A DNA stretch of 64,000 bases, from NCBI RefSeq assembly GCF_001457035.1, contig NZ_KQ758618.1, positions 186,001 through 250,000 on the forward strand, in the 5' to 3' direction. Of the stretch, positions 9,215-17,768 are shown piece by piece. The DNA comes from Fictibacillus enclensis (GTDB lineage: Bacteria; Bacillota; Bacilli; Bacillales; Fictibacillaceae). The notes under the pieces are model-generated. The model was not told where the DNA came from. It made no database searches and saw nothing but the letters and a program-made list of their open reading frames with translations. The position numbers and the translations under genes are program-made. The first letter of the stretch is position 1. Each line of letters starts with the position of its first letter.

Positions 9215-10282
9215 ATGGAAGAGCGAAAAATGATTTTAAACATGCTTAACGAAGGCAAGATATCAGTGGAGGAAGCTGAAAAATTATTGCTTGCGGTTAA
9301 TCATAAAAAAACGTTTGCGCTGCCTTCGGGGACATTGGGCAAAAAAAATAAAGACCATAAAAAGGTGCCTTCCCAAGGGTTTAAAGTAGGGAAGTTCTTG
9401 AACCGGGTGGTTAAGCGGATTAAGACCGCAGACTTTGACCTGAATTTTGGTCCTCATGAGGATGTCCATCATATTTTTGAAGACCGGCATGTTATGTTTG
9501 AGGACATTGATATAGAAATTTATAATGGTTCTATCACCCTTGTACCGTGGGAACGAAATGATGTTCAAATTGAATGCGAAGCTGAAGTGTATAAAATTCC
9601 AGAAGGGACAGCAGCAAAAACAAAATTTCGCAATGAAACCTTCTATGACTGCGATGCCACACGGCTTCGTTTCTATGCGAGAAATAAACATCAAAAAGTG
9701 AATGCAGTCGTTTCTATTCCAAAAAAACAATATCACGAAATCAAGTGTGTGACATTCAACGGCGGAATAAAAACGAGTGATTGTCAGAGCCGTCACCTGG
9801 AACTGAAATCTACCATAGGGTCTCTGTTCGTCAACCGATGCGGTGGCGATAAATTAAAAGCGGAAGCTTCCAATGGGAGCATTACGCTGAAGGAAAGCAA
9901 TTGGAAGGAACTCGTTGCAGAAACAATGAATGGCCCCGTCCGGCTGAACGGAAAGTCCGAGCAAATTCGGATTGAGACCATCAACGGATCCATTTATTAC
10001 CGTTTAGACACACCGGCATCAGGGTATGCATCTTTAAAAACAGTGACGGGTAAAATAGAAGCAGAATTACCGGGATCTCTTGAAGTGGAGGCAAGCCTGA
10101 AAACCTATGTTGGCGGACTTGTCAGCGACTTTGACGGTATGGAAGTGTTGGAACAAAAAAAGGAAGTTACGAAGAAGTTTCTCCGTTTTATTGCAAATAA
10201 GGGAAGTGAACCGGCCTACCGGATGGAAGCCGAGGCGAAGACAGGCTCCATTGCTGTACTCAAGGCAAAACAGGAAGGCTGA
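9215..10282 (+). CDS. yvlB: YvlB-like DUF4097 beta-strand repeat protein
   Basis: 355 aa. The N-terminal 30 residues (ERKMILNMLNEGKISVEEAEKLL) form the short helical SHOCT-like domain typical of YvlB. Residues from about 80 onward carry repeated strands such as IEIYNGSITL, TFNGGIKT, EASNGSITL, ETMNGPVRL and ETINGSIYY, the DUF4097 adhesin-like beta-helix pattern. ATG 9215 is chosen because AAGGAGG (9197-9203) lies upstream; the longer frame from TTG 9194 contains the RBS itself. Family role: cell-envelope stress associated, molecular function unknown. It is 29 bases upstream of yvlD. Confidence 0.85.
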   Translation: MEERKMILNMLNEGKISVEEAEKLLLAVNHKKTFALPSGTLGKKNKDHKKVPSQGFKVGKFLNRVVKRIKTADFDLNFGPHEDVHHIFEDRHVMFEDIDIEIYNGSITLVPWERNDVQIECEAEVYKIPEGTAAKTKFRNETFYDCDATRLRFYARNKHQKVNAVVSIPKKQYHEIKCVTFNGGIKTSDCQSRHLELKSTIGSLFVNRCGGDKLKAEASNGSITLKESNWKELVAETMNGPVRLNGKSEQIRIETINGSIYYRLDTPASGYASLKTVTGKIEAELPGSLEVEASLKTYVGGLVSDFDGMEVLEQKKEVTKKFLRFIANKGSEPAYRMEAEAKTGSIAVLKAKQEG

Positions 10283-10311
10283 TTATTCCGAAAGAAAGTG
10301 AAGTGCAGTAA

Positions 10312-10686
10312 ATGTTTATGAATTGGATCATCTCTCTGCTTGTTAACACCGTCGTCCTTATGGTGGTAGCCGGCTATTATGAACCGTTTAAATTGGAGGG
10401 GGCAGGGGCAGCCCTGCTGGCCAGTATTATCCTCTCCATCTTCAACCTCTTCATCAAGCCCGTTTTGGTTTTATTGACACTTCCTGTAACGGTTTTGTCT
10501 TTCGGGCTATTTCTGATTGTTATTAATGCGGTTCTTTTAATGCTTACGGCTGAAGTCATGGGATCGAGCTTTGAAATTGACGGGTTTGGAGCTGCTTTTC
10601 TGGCAGCGATTATCATTTCAATATTGAATTTGCTGATCCAAAACTTCATTATTGAACCGATGCAAAAAAGGAAGCGTTCCAGCTAG
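10312..10686 (+). CDS. yvlD: phage holin family 4 / YvlD-like membrane protein
   Basis: 124 aa with four hydrophobic segments and the family pattern NLFIKPVLVLLTLPVTVLSFG followed by FGAAFLAAIIISILNLLI. The tail is basic (MQKRKRSS). The family is named after holins, but in Bacillus YvlD is a chromosomal membrane protein of the yvl group. The RBS is weak (AAGTGAAG), consistent with translation linked to the yvlB gene upstream. ATG 10318 is an alternative start. Confidence 0.85.
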   Translation: MFMNWIISLLVNTVVLMVVAGYYEPFKLEGAGAALLASIILSIFNLFIKPVLVLLTLPVTVLSFGLFLIVINAVLLMLTAEVMGSSFEIDGFGAAFLAAIIISILNLLIQNFIIEPMQKRKRSS

Positions 10687-10699
10687 GGGCGCTTTTTTT
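10672..10699 (+). terminator. terminator after yvlD
   Basis: AAGCG ... CGCTT stem that includes the stop codon in its loop, followed by seven T. Confidence 0.7.
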
Positions 10700-10740
10700 A
10701 GAAGATAGAATACGTTCCTGTTGTAAAAAGGAGGGGAAAC

Positions 10741-11271
10741 ATGGAGTCACAAAGGCTGATCTATCGAGCATACACCAAAGAGGACGATGAATTCTATGCT
10801 TCCATGTGGGGACAGCCGGATATTGTCCGGTACATAGGCAAGGGACTAACCAAAACGAAAAAGGAAGCGGTCCGCAGTTTGGAGAACTGGATTCTTCCAG
10901 GGTATAAAAACGGGATGGGGCTGTTTGTCATCATTCTGAAAGAAACCGGGGAGCCCATTGGACATGCCGGCCTCGTTCCCCAGGTCGTGGAAGGTCGGAA
11001 AGAAACAGAGATTGGCTATTGGCTTAAAAAGCCATTCTGGGGAAAAGGATTTGCTTCTGAAGCTGCCGGTTTTTTTATGTCATACGGCAAAGCTGAGCTT
11101 CATCAAAGCAGACTCATCTCATTGATTCATCCTAAAAATGCAGCCTCCATTGCGGTGGCGAAAAAGCTGGGCATGGTCTATGAAAAAACAGTATTCTTTA
11201 ATGGAAGCCGCACGCGTGTTTATGCAACCGGCCAGCCGCAAACCATATGGAAAGCAATAACTTGCGATTAA
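10741..11271 (+). CDS. GNAT family N-acetyltransferase (RimJ/RimL type)
   Basis: 176 aa. The N-terminal SQRLIYRAYTKEDDEFYASMWG, central IGYWLKKPFWGKGFASEAAG (acetyl-CoA binding motif A) and C-terminal HPKNAASIAVAKKLGM are typical of the Acetyltransf_3 subgroup that acetylates ribosomal proteins, peptides or small molecules. The substrate is unknown. AAGGAGGGG precedes ATG 10741. It is a single gene between the yvlD terminator and hprK. Confidence 0.88.
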   Translation: MESQRLIYRAYTKEDDEFYASMWGQPDIVRYIGKGLTKTKKEAVRSLENWILPGYKNGMGLFVIILKETGEPIGHAGLVPQVVEGRKETEIGYWLKKPFWGKGFASEAAGFFMSYGKAELHQSRLISLIHPKNAASIAVAKKLGMVYEKTVFFNGSRTRVYATGQPQTIWKAITCD

Positions 11272-11287
11272 GCCCGTAAATTGTGTT

Positions 11288-11317
11288 TTGTTTCCGTATT
11301 GCTGATAGTGTTACAAT
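11288..11317 (+). promoter_or_regulatory. candidate SigA promoter of hprK-lgt-ppaX-yvoF
   Basis: TTGTTT (11288-11293), 18 bases, TACAAT (11312-11317), about 33 bases before the hprK start. Confidence 0.45.
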
Positions 11318-11349
11318 AAATAGGAATGCAAGAACTATAGGAGGATACC

Positions 11350-12285
11350 ATGGCAAAAGTACATACAAAAGAGTTGATAGATAAGTTTCAGCTTGAACTG
11401 GTCAGCGGGGAAGAAGGCGTTCACCGAACCATCACCACCAGCGATATTTCCCGGCCGGGCCTGGAGATGGCAGGATATTTTACATATTATCCGGCAGAGC
11501 GCCTTCAGCTTTTGGGTAAAACGGAACTGACCTTTATCAGTGAGCTGCCGCCGCCGATTCGAAGAGAGCGGATGGAGCAGCTGTGCACGGATGAAACACC
11601 GGGAATTATCATCTCTCGTGAAATGGAGGTCCCGAAAGAACTTCTGATTGCTTCACACGGGACAGGCGTTCCGATTATGCGCACAAAAATGACAACGACC
11701 CGGCTGTCGAGCAGGCTGACCAACTACCTGGAAAGCAGGCTGGCGCCAATGACCGCTGTCCATGGTGTTCTTGTTGATATATATGGAATCGGTGTCCTGA
11801 TCAAAGGGGACAGCGGGGTAGGAAAAAGTGAGACGGCATTGGAACTTGTCAAACGGGGCCATCGTCTGGTGGCCGATGATTCGGTCGAAATCCGTCAGGA
11901 AGACGAAGAAACACTGGTCGGCAGTGCACCTGAGCTGATTCAGCATCTGCTCGAGATCCGGGGGCTGGGAATCATTAATGTGATGACCTTGTTCGGGGCC
12001 GGGGCCATCCGCAACTACAAGAAGATTTCCCTCATTATTCATCTTGAAACCTGGGACTCTAAAAAGGTTTACGACCGGCTCGGGCTGGAAGAAGAAACGA
12101 TGAAAATTCTGGAAACAGAAGTTCCGATCTTAACGGTTCCTGTCCGCCCCGGACGAAACCTTGCTGTTATTATAGAAGTGGCTGCCATGAACTTCCGCTT
12201 GAAGCGAATGGGGATGAATGCGGCCAAACAATTTAATGACCGATTAACTGACGCTATTGCTTCAGGCGATGATATCGAATTGTAA
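11350..12285 (+). CDS. hprK: HPr kinase/phosphorylase
   Basis: 311 aa. HprK phosphorylates and dephosphorylates Ser46 of HPr and Crh, and so sets carbon catabolite repression through CcpA. Walker A GDSGVGKS is at residues 153-160, and the family signature [10 protein letters not shown] near 202-211. The N-terminal receiver-like domain spans residues 1-125. ATG 11350 has AGGAGG upstream. It heads the conserved hprK-lgt-ppaX-yvoF operon. Its alternative substrate Crh is encoded in the same window at 32622. Confidence 0.97.
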   Translation: MAKVHTKELIDKFQLELVSGEEGVHRTITTSDISRPGLEMAGYFTYYPAERLQLLGKTELTFISELPPPIRRERMEQLCTDETPGIIISREMEVPKELLIASHGTGVPIMRTKMTTTRLSSRLTNYLESRLAPMTAVHGVLVDIYGIGVLIKGDSGVGKSETALELVKRGHRLVADDSVEIRQEDEETLVGSAPELIQHLLEIRGLGIINVMTLFGAGAIRNYKKISLIIHLETWDSKKVYDRLGLEEETMKILETEVPILTVPVRPGRNLAVIIEVAAMNFRLKRMGMNAAKQFNDRLTDAIASGDDIEL

Positions 12286-12320
12286 TACATTAGAATAAGA
12301 AAGCAAAAGGAAGTGGAACC

Positions 12321-13136
12321 GTGGATTCAAGTATTCAACCAATCGACCGGGTTGCCTTTGAGCTGGGGCCGATTACTGTGTATTGGTATGGTGTAATTAT
12401 TGGTTTAGGCGCCCTGCTGGGACTGTGTATTGCCGTTAGAGAGTCGGAAAAACGGGGGCTCGGGAAAGATACATTTGTGGATGTTGTCATGTGGGCGGTT
12501 CCGATCGCAATCATTTGCGCAAGAATTTACTATGTGTTGTTTGAATGGGATTTCTACAGCAAGCATCCTGGAAAGATCATTGCCATTTGGGAAGGCGGAA
12601 TCGCTATTCATGGAGCACTTATCGGTTCGTTTTTAACCGCGTATATCTTTTCAAGGGCCCGCGGCATTTCCTTTTGGAAGCTCGCCGATATTGCGGCTCC
12701 GAGTATTATTCTCGGACAGGGAATCGGACGCTGGGGCAATTTTATGAACCAGGAAGCCCACGGGCGTGAGGTCAGCCGCAGCTTTTTGGAAAATACACTT
12801 CATCTGCCCGATTTTATTGTGAACCAAATGTACATAAATGGCGTCTATTACCATCCTACGTTTTTGTACGAATCGCTATGGGATCTTGCCGGGTTTGTCA
12901 TCCTGCTGCTGCTGAGGCGGGTCAACCTCAAAAGGGGAGAACTCTTCTTCAGTTATGTCATCTGGTATTCCATCGGCCGTTATTTCGTGGAAGGCATGCG
13001 TACGGACAGCTTGATGCTCACTTCGAACCTTCGGATTGCACAGGTCATCTCGCTCGTTTTAATTGCCCTATCCATCATTCTCATTGTGTATCGCCGCAAA
13101 ACGGGATTGGCAGAGAAGCGCTATCTCGAAGGATAA
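12321..13136 (+). CDS. lgt: prolipoprotein diacylglyceryl transferase
   Basis: 271 aa polytopic membrane enzyme that transfers diacylglycerol from phosphatidylglycerol to the lipobox Cys of prelipoproteins. The Lgt signature [13 protein letters not shown] is at about residues 136-148, and the conserved [12 protein letters not shown] with its catalytic His lies before it. Start GTG 12321 follows AAAGGAAGTGG. Its substrates in this window probably include the BtuF-like lipoprotein. Confidence 0.96.
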   Translation: MDSSIQPIDRVAFELGPITVYWYGVIIGLGALLGLCIAVRESEKRGLGKDTFVDVVMWAVPIAIICARIYYVLFEWDFYSKHPGKIIAIWEGGIAIHGALIGSFLTAYIFSRARGISFWKLADIAAPSIILGQGIGRWGNFMNQEAHGREVSRSFLENTLHLPDFIVNQMYINGVYYHPTFLYESLWDLAGFVILLLLRRVNLKRGELFFSYVIWYSIGRYFVEGMRTDSLMLTSNLRIAQVISLVLIALSIILIVYRRKTGLAEKRYLEG

Positions 13137-13158
13137 CAAGAAAGGAATCTGACACGTT

Positions 13159-13800
13159 ATGAAAATCAATACCGCACTTTTTGATTTGGATGGAACACTG
13201 ATCAACACGAACGAGCTGATTATCGCATCCTATCTTCATACGCTTGATAAATTCTTTCCTGAACAATACAACCGGGAACATATCATCCCTCTCATGGGGA
13301 TGCCATTGACCGAAACGATGGAGCATTTTGACAAAAACCAGGTGAAGGAACTGATCGAAACCTATAAGGAACATAATCTATCACATCACGAAGAACTGGT
13401 GACCGAATTTGAAGGCGTGATCGAAACGATTGAAACCCTTCACAAGAATGGATATAAATTGGGGATTGTGACGACTAAAATGAGGAATTCTGTTAATCTG
13501 GGACTGAAGATTGTCGGACTGGACAAGTTCTTTGAGACCATTGTAACGCTCGATGATGTGGAACGCGCCAAGCCTGATGCCGAACCGGTGGAAAAAGCGC
13601 TTGCGCTGCTAAATGCCAAACCGGAGGAAGCCATCATGGTCGGTGACAGCAAATACGATATTCTGGCCGGAAAAAATGCCCGTACAAAAACAGCCGGTGT
13701 TTCGTGGACCATACGAGGAAGGGAATACCTTGAGGAGTTTTCTCCCGACTACATGCTCGATCATATGACAGATCTGCTTACCATATTAGGAGAGAGATAA
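13159..13800 (+). CDS. ppaX: pyrophosphatase PpaX (HAD family)
   Basis: 213 aa HAD hydrolase with motif I DLDGT at residues 9-13, motif II VTTKM near 99-103, Lys in RAKPDAEP, and motif [15 protein letters not shown]. In Bacillus PpaX hydrolyses the pyrophosphate released when HprK dephosphorylates Ser-P-HPr, which explains its place in this operon. ATG 13159 follows AGAAAGGAA. Confidence 0.93.
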   Translation: MKINTALFDLDGTLINTNELIIASYLHTLDKFFPEQYNREHIIPLMGMPLTETMEHFDKNQVKELIETYKEHNLSHHEELVTEFEGVIETIETLHKNGYKLGIVTTKMRNSVNLGLKIVGLDKFFETIVTLDDVERAKPDAEPVEKALALLNAKPEEAIMVGDSKYDILAGKNARTKTAGVSWTIRGREYLEEFSPDYMLDHMTDLLTILGER

Positions 13801-13801
13801 C

Positions 13802-14317
13802 GTGAGAAAAACGGAACGGTATCATGTCCAAGGCAAAAATTCGCTCTATCAAATTTACGCTACCGTTCCATTTTGGAAGGTGGCAAAGAATTTTATGGCC
13901 ATCCAAATCGCACGCTATACTCCTTTTCTTCCGGTGAAAAACTGGATGTACAGGACCTTTTTGGGCATGAAGGTGGGTGAGGACACGGCAGTTGCTCTGA
14001 TGGTGATGATGGATATCATGTTCCCGGAACGGATAACCATTGGGAGAAATTCCGTTATTGGTTACAATACGACCATTCTTGCTCATGAATACCTCATTTC
14101 CGAGTATCGTCTCGGAGATGTGCACATTGGGGATGAAGTCATGATCGGAGCGAACAGCACCATTTTGCCTGGTGTCTCCATTGGGGATGGAGCGATCGTG
14201 TCGGCTGGAACGCTTGTGCACAAGGATGTACCTGCGGGCGCTTTTGTCGGAGGAAATCCAATGCAGATGATTTATACGAGAGAAGAGCGTGAAGGACGCG
14301 AACGGGAAAAAAGTTGA
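13802..14317 (+). CDS. yvoF: YvoF-like hexapeptide-repeat acyltransferase
   Basis: 171 aa left-handed beta-helix protein. Hexapeptide repeats are visible ([53 protein letters not shown]), ending in the usual VGGNPMQMI. Probably O-acetyltransferase activity; the substrate is unknown. Start GTG 13802 follows AGGAGAGATAAC immediately after ppaX, so the two are translationally close. It is the last gene of the hprK operon, as in B. subtilis. Confidence 0.85.
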   Translation: MRKTERYHVQGKNSLYQIYATVPFWKVAKNFMAIQIARYTPFLPVKNWMYRTFLGMKVGEDTAVALMVMMDIMFPERITIGRNSVIGYNTTILAHEYLISEYRLGDVHIGDEVMIGANSTILPGVSIGDGAIVSAGTLVHKDVPAGAFVGGNPMQMIYTREEREGREREKS

Positions 14318-14338
14318 ATTTTGTCGTGCTTTCGCCTA

Positions 14339-14367
14339 TTGGGTTTTCTGTATGTTAGGAGTATACT
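14339..14367 (+). promoter_or_regulatory. candidate SigA promoter
   Basis: TTGGGT (14339-14344), 17 bases, TATACT (14362-14367), 38 bases before the TTG start of the next gene. Confidence 0.4.
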
Positions 14368-14404
14368 TAAAGCAAGACAACTCGGTAAGCAGGAGGGAAG
14401 TAAC

Positions 14405-14986
14405 TTGAACCGGAAATCTTTTTCTATTTTTTTTGTAAGAGATACATTCAAAGTAGGGCATTTAATGGATGAGTGCAACGTGAGCCAGCATCCTGCAGCC
14501 CAGGCGAGCAACAATACAGAACATCTTGCGACAAGGGATGCTTACCGTTTCCGTGCAGCAGTTTCCAAGCTAAAAGGAAGCTCGTTTGTGAAGCATTATG
14601 AACTTCACGACGATAAAGCGAGCGTGTATTATTTTGGCGATTATACATCCTATCGAAAGTTGGTTCCTCAGACTTCTCTTACAAAAGAAGATTACCTGCA
14701 TTATCTGGGTTCGGAGGAAGCTGTCTGTCAGCTCCTTCTTGATTCCACCGTTTACTTGCTAAAAGAACTCCATTTCCTTAATCATATTACGATCGAAATT
14801 CCTAACCATGGAAAAAAGTATACCGTCAGTGTTTCTCGCACTGAACTGAATGAGCACCTGAATTGTGAGCTTTCGGACATGAAAGATGGACACCACCATC
14901 GCTTTTATCTGCTCTGCCGCGAGTATGAGGTAAAGAACTTTGCCGCCCGTTTTGTTAAAAAGAAACGCATTCGCAGAAAACAATAG
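14405..14986 (+). CDS. hypothetical protein, 193 aa
   Basis: Not recognised. TTG 14405 is preferred because AGGAGGGAAG lies 7-10 bases upstream; a longer frame from 14321 would include this RBS. The product is soluble, His-rich and strongly basic at its C-terminus (FVKKKRIRRKQ). It contains FVKHYELHDDKASVYYFGDY and an ESD-like region with DGHHHRFYLLCREYEV. The basic tail suggests contact with nucleic acid or membrane, which is inference. It is absent from the equivalent position in B. subtilis, between yvoF and hisZ. Confidence 0.7.
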   Translation: MNRKSFSIFFVRDTFKVGHLMDECNVSQHPAAQASNNTEHLATRDAYRFRAAVSKLKGSSFVKHYELHDDKASVYYFGDYTSYRKLVPQTSLTKEDYLHYLGSEEAVCQLLLDSTVYLLKELHFLNHITIEIPNHGKKYTVSVSRTELNEHLNCELSDMKDGHHHRFYLLCREYEVKNFAARFVKKKRIRRKQ

Positions 14987-15010
14987 TAGATTATAACTAA
15001 ACTCAAGCTT

Positions 15011-15080
15011 TCTCTTTTTTGAGGCGTTGGGTTAAACATCGGAACCCAGCCGCCTCCCATGAGTCAGCTGGGTTTTTTGT
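15011..15080 (+). terminator. terminator with an overlapping alternative hairpin
   Basis: AACCCAGC (from 15041) pairs with GCTGGGTT (near 15069), followed by TTTTTGTTTTTT. The same segment, AACCCAGCCGCCTC, can instead pair with GAGGCGTTGGGTT upstream (15022-15034). The terminator hairpin ends the 193-aa gene transcript. Confidence 0.65.
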
Positions 15081-15091
15081 TTTTTAAGGAG

Positions 15092-16102
15092 CTATTCCAT
15101 TAAGGATTCCATCATCTCCCGGTTCAATGGGCCGATGTGTTGCTGAACGATTTGGCCTTGGGGACTGATGACAAAGGTAGTCGGAAGCGTCACCACATGA
15201 AATCTTTCACTCACTTCCCCTGTTTCGTCGAGCAGAATGGGAAACGTCAGCTTGTGTTTATTGGCAAAGCCGCGGGCGGCCTGTACAGAATCTTCAGAAG
15301 TGAGATGTACCGATAGGATTTCGATCGGTCTCCGGCTGTTTTCTTTATAAAAGCGCTCGATTTCTGGCATTTCTGCCTGGCAGGGAGGGCACCAGCTTGC
15401 CCAAAAATTTAAAAATACGGTTTTACCTTTAACCTGTGACAGAGTCACCTTCCGGCCATCTAATGTTTTCAGCACAAAATCAGGAGGAACATTTCCTCGT
15501 TTAAGGCCGGTGGTTGAAACGGCCACCGCTTTACCTTTTGTTTCGTCACTCTTTAGCCAAAAGAAGGATGTACTGCTCAAACCCAGCATCAAGACCAACG
15601 CAGCATAGATTGGAAGAAGACGCCTCTTTTTCCTGGTTAAAAAGATGGCCAATATACCTGAAACTATCAGGCAAAAAAGAGAAGAAGCTGCATCTTTTGC
15701 GAGAAAGGCTTGAAAACCTCCATACAGGAGCAAAAAGGAAAATCCCACCAGACAAAGAATATGTAAAAAGGTGGAAAGCGGAAGAGAAGATCGAGAAAGC
15801 TGAATGAATACATACAAAAGGGCTGCGGCTGCACCAATCAGGATACCCGGTTTGCCCCCGGAAAAATAGAGCAGATAGACGGGATGTTTGATAGTCAGGA
15901 CTGGGTGCAACAGAAAATAGCTTATTTTCCATACGAAAATCAGTAACAGGACCGCATTCCACGTAAGGTGCCATTCCTCCAGTTGTGCTTGGGTAATTCT
16001 TTGCTTTAGATAAACGGTTCCAAAGGCGGCCAGAAAGGAAATCAGCAAACAGGCTGTTCGTTCATCCAAATGCAGGGCTCCCCATTGAATATAGTCTTTC
16101 AA
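15092..16102 (-). CDS. membrane-anchored TlpA/ResA-like thiol-disulfide oxidoreductase
   Basis: 336 aa from TTG 16102, chosen because AAGGAGG lies 9 bases upstream; an ATG at 16174 would add a basic 24-residue leader containing that RBS. The N-terminal 190 residues hold about six hydrophobic segments. The C-terminal 140 residues form a thioredoxin domain of the AhpC/TSA-TlpA type, with active site WASWCPPCQAEMPEI and the cis-Pro segment TLPTTFVI. Such proteins reduce or exchange disulfides outside the membrane, for example in cytochrome maturation. The polytopic N-terminal domain fused to a TlpA domain is unusual compared with single-TM ResA. Confidence 0.82.
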   Translation of the reverse strand: MKDYIQWGALHLDERTACLLISFLAAFGTVYLKQRITQAQLEEWHLTWNAVLLLIFVWKISYFLLHPVLTIKHPVYLLYFSGGKPGILIGAAAALLYVFIQLSRSSLPLSTFLHILCLVGFSFLLLYGGFQAFLAKDAASSLFCLIVSGILAIFLTRKKRRLLPIYAALVLMLGLSSTSFFWLKSDETKGKAVAVSTTGLKRGNVPPDFVLKTLDGRKVTLSQVKGKTVFLNFWASWCPPCQAEMPEIERFYKENSRRPIEILSVHLTSEDSVQAARGFANKHKLTFPILLDETGEVSERFHVVTLPTTFVISPQGQIVQQHIGPLNREMMESLME

Positions 16103-16195
16103 AATCAGTCTCCTCCTTCTCTGCGTACGTCTAGTATTTACCATATACGCAATTAAGGACAAGTATGTTATCACATTTGGTAAGGAGGAAAGTCA

Positions 16196-16438
16196 GTGGG
16201 CGGTGTAGAAGATAAAATTCGTGAAAAGTTTAAATGTGTAAAGTGCGGCCATGGCCGGTGCAAAACGAAAGAGCTTGCGATGACTGGATCGGGGCTCAGC
16301 AAGCTGCTGGATCTCCAGCATAATCATTTTTTATTTGTTTCATGTGAGAACTGCGGATATGTTGAAGTGTACAATCCATCCATTCTGGAAGGAAAGAAAG
16401 GACAGCTTGGAACCATTCTGGATCTTTTCTTTGGGTAA
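16196..16438 (+). CDS. small zinc-ribbon protein (DUF2082-like)
   Basis: 80 aa from GTG 16196 with AAGGAGG 7 bases upstream. Two CxxC knuckles, CVKCGHG and CENCGY, about 30 residues apart, form one zinc ribbon; FVSCENCGYVEVYNPS is typical of the predicted nucleic-acid-binding Zn-ribbon family. Cellular role unknown. It is divergent from the thioredoxin-like gene. Confidence 0.75.
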   Translation: MGGVEDKIREKFKCVKCGHGRCKTKELAMTGSGLSKLLDLQHNHFLFVSCENCGYVEVYNPSILEGKKGQLGTILDLFFG

Positions 16439-16487
16439 AAAAAGCTTCAGCACAAAGAGGGCATGTGCTGAAGCTTTTTCTTTTTGT
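16437..16487. terminator. bidirectional terminator
   Basis: AAAAAGCTTCAGCAC / GTGCTGAAGCTTTTT, a 15-bp perfect stem with T runs on both strands. It lies between the zinc-ribbon gene and the convergent exchanger gene. Confidence 0.9.
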
Positions 16488-16491
16488 CTTG

Positions 16492-17553
16492 TTACAGCAG
16501 ATAGAATCCGACACCCATAATCATATAGGCAGCAAGCAGTGTCAGTCCTTCAAACCAGTTGGTGTCTCCGTCATTTGTCAGGGAAATGGTCAAAAAGACG
16601 GCCAGCACCATGGATACCAGTTCGGGCATCGAAAATACAAGGGACATTTGCTTTTCGAAAAATACGGAAATCAAAACCAGAACCGGTGCAACAAACATGG
16701 CAATCTGCAGGGTGGAACCCACGGCAATTTCGACCGTGATGCCTACTTTGTTTTTATAAGCCATCATCACGGCAGAGGCATGCTCTGCCGCATTACCCAC
16801 GATAGCAACAATGATGATCCCGATAAAGATTTCACTCCAGCCGAGCGTCTCGCCTACCTCTTCAAAGGTATGGACAAGGTTCTCGGATATGTACGCAACA
16901 GCAAGTGTGGCAAGGCCCAGCACAAGGATGGATTTTGACTTGGTCCATTCCGCCGTTTCTTGCTCCTCATTTTCTCCTTTTTCTTCGTCATAGGCATAAA
17001 CTCCGCGATGTGTGACGAGTTTAAAGTATAGAGCAGCGAGATAGAGAACGATCATGATGGCAGAAACCCAGATACTGAGAGTAAATGATTCCTGATCATT
17101 TAGTGTCATGGAGAAGACTTCAGGGAATACAAAAGCGACGACGATTGCAAAGATCATAAGACCTGCATTGTGCTGGGCATCATGAACATTGAACCTCTGA
17201 CGCTTGAACTTGAGTCCGCCAATAAAGAAGGATAATCCTCCAACCAGCAAGAGGTTTCCCAGTACAGAACCGGTCAGGGAAGCGAGCACCACCGGAACCA
17301 GGCCGGCTTTTAAGGCGAAAATGGAAATAATCAGTTCAACTGCGTTTCCAAAGGTAGCATTAAGCAGTCCGCCAATCCGCGGTCCAACCACGATCGCCAA
17401 ACTTTCCGTTGCCCTCCCCATATAAGAGGCTAGGGCTATAATCGTGACACAATAAAGAACGAACGAGATGACGGCCGGCCAGTGGAGCAAGGCCGCTGCC
17501 ACAGACAAAGGAACACCGGCTAAAATGAGTATAAAAAATATTCGATTGATCAC
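16492..17553 (-). CDS. cax: calcium/proton exchanger (CAX/ChaA family)
   Basis: 353 aa with about eleven hydrophobic segments. The two alpha-repeat signatures of the cation exchangers are present: GNAVELIISIFALK in the first half and GNAAEHASAVMMA in the second, the Glu residues being the cation ligands. An acidic loop (DEEKGENEEQE) separates the halves. It exports Ca2+ in exchange for H+. GTG 17553 has AAAGGAGC 7 bases upstream. The nearest B. subtilis relative is YfkE. Confidence 0.92.
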   Translation of the reverse strand: MINRIFFILILAGVPLSVAAALLHWPAVISFVLYCVTIIALASYMGRATESLAIVVGPRIGGLLNATFGNAVELIISIFALKAGLVPVVLASLTGSVLGNLLLVGGLSFFIGGLKFKRQRFNVHDAQHNAGLMIFAIVVAFVFPEVFSMTLNDQESFTLSIWVSAIMIVLYLAALYFKLVTHRGVYAYDEEKGENEEQETAEWTKSKSILVLGLATLAVAYISENLVHTFEEVGETLGWSEIFIGIIIVAIVGNAAEHASAVMMAYKNKVGITVEIAVGSTLQIAMFVAPVLVLISVFFEKQMSLVFSMPELVSMVLAVFLTISLTNDGDTNWFEGLTLLAAYMIMGVGFYLL

Positions 17554-17676
17554 AGAGTAAGCTCCTTTATCATAATTTTTTTAATGATCTTGTAGCATTA
17601 TTCCCTCTTTTTATCTTCTGTAACGTATTTTAACGCGTTTAAAAGAATGCATGCAAGAGGGTCAAAGAGGGGGATG

Positions 17677-17705
17677 TTGACGAACCGCAGAAAGAAGTGT
17701 AGACT
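17677..17705 (+). promoter_or_regulatory. candidate SigA promoter of the his operon
   Basis: TTGACG (17677-17682), 17 bases, TAGACT (17700-17705). The leader to hisZ is about 60 bases and shows no T-box or attenuator. Confidence 0.55.
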
Positions 17706-17768
17706 ACAACGTATAATTTATCTCGGTAGTATATTAGCGAACTAAAGCATAAGTGAAGGTGTGAGTCG

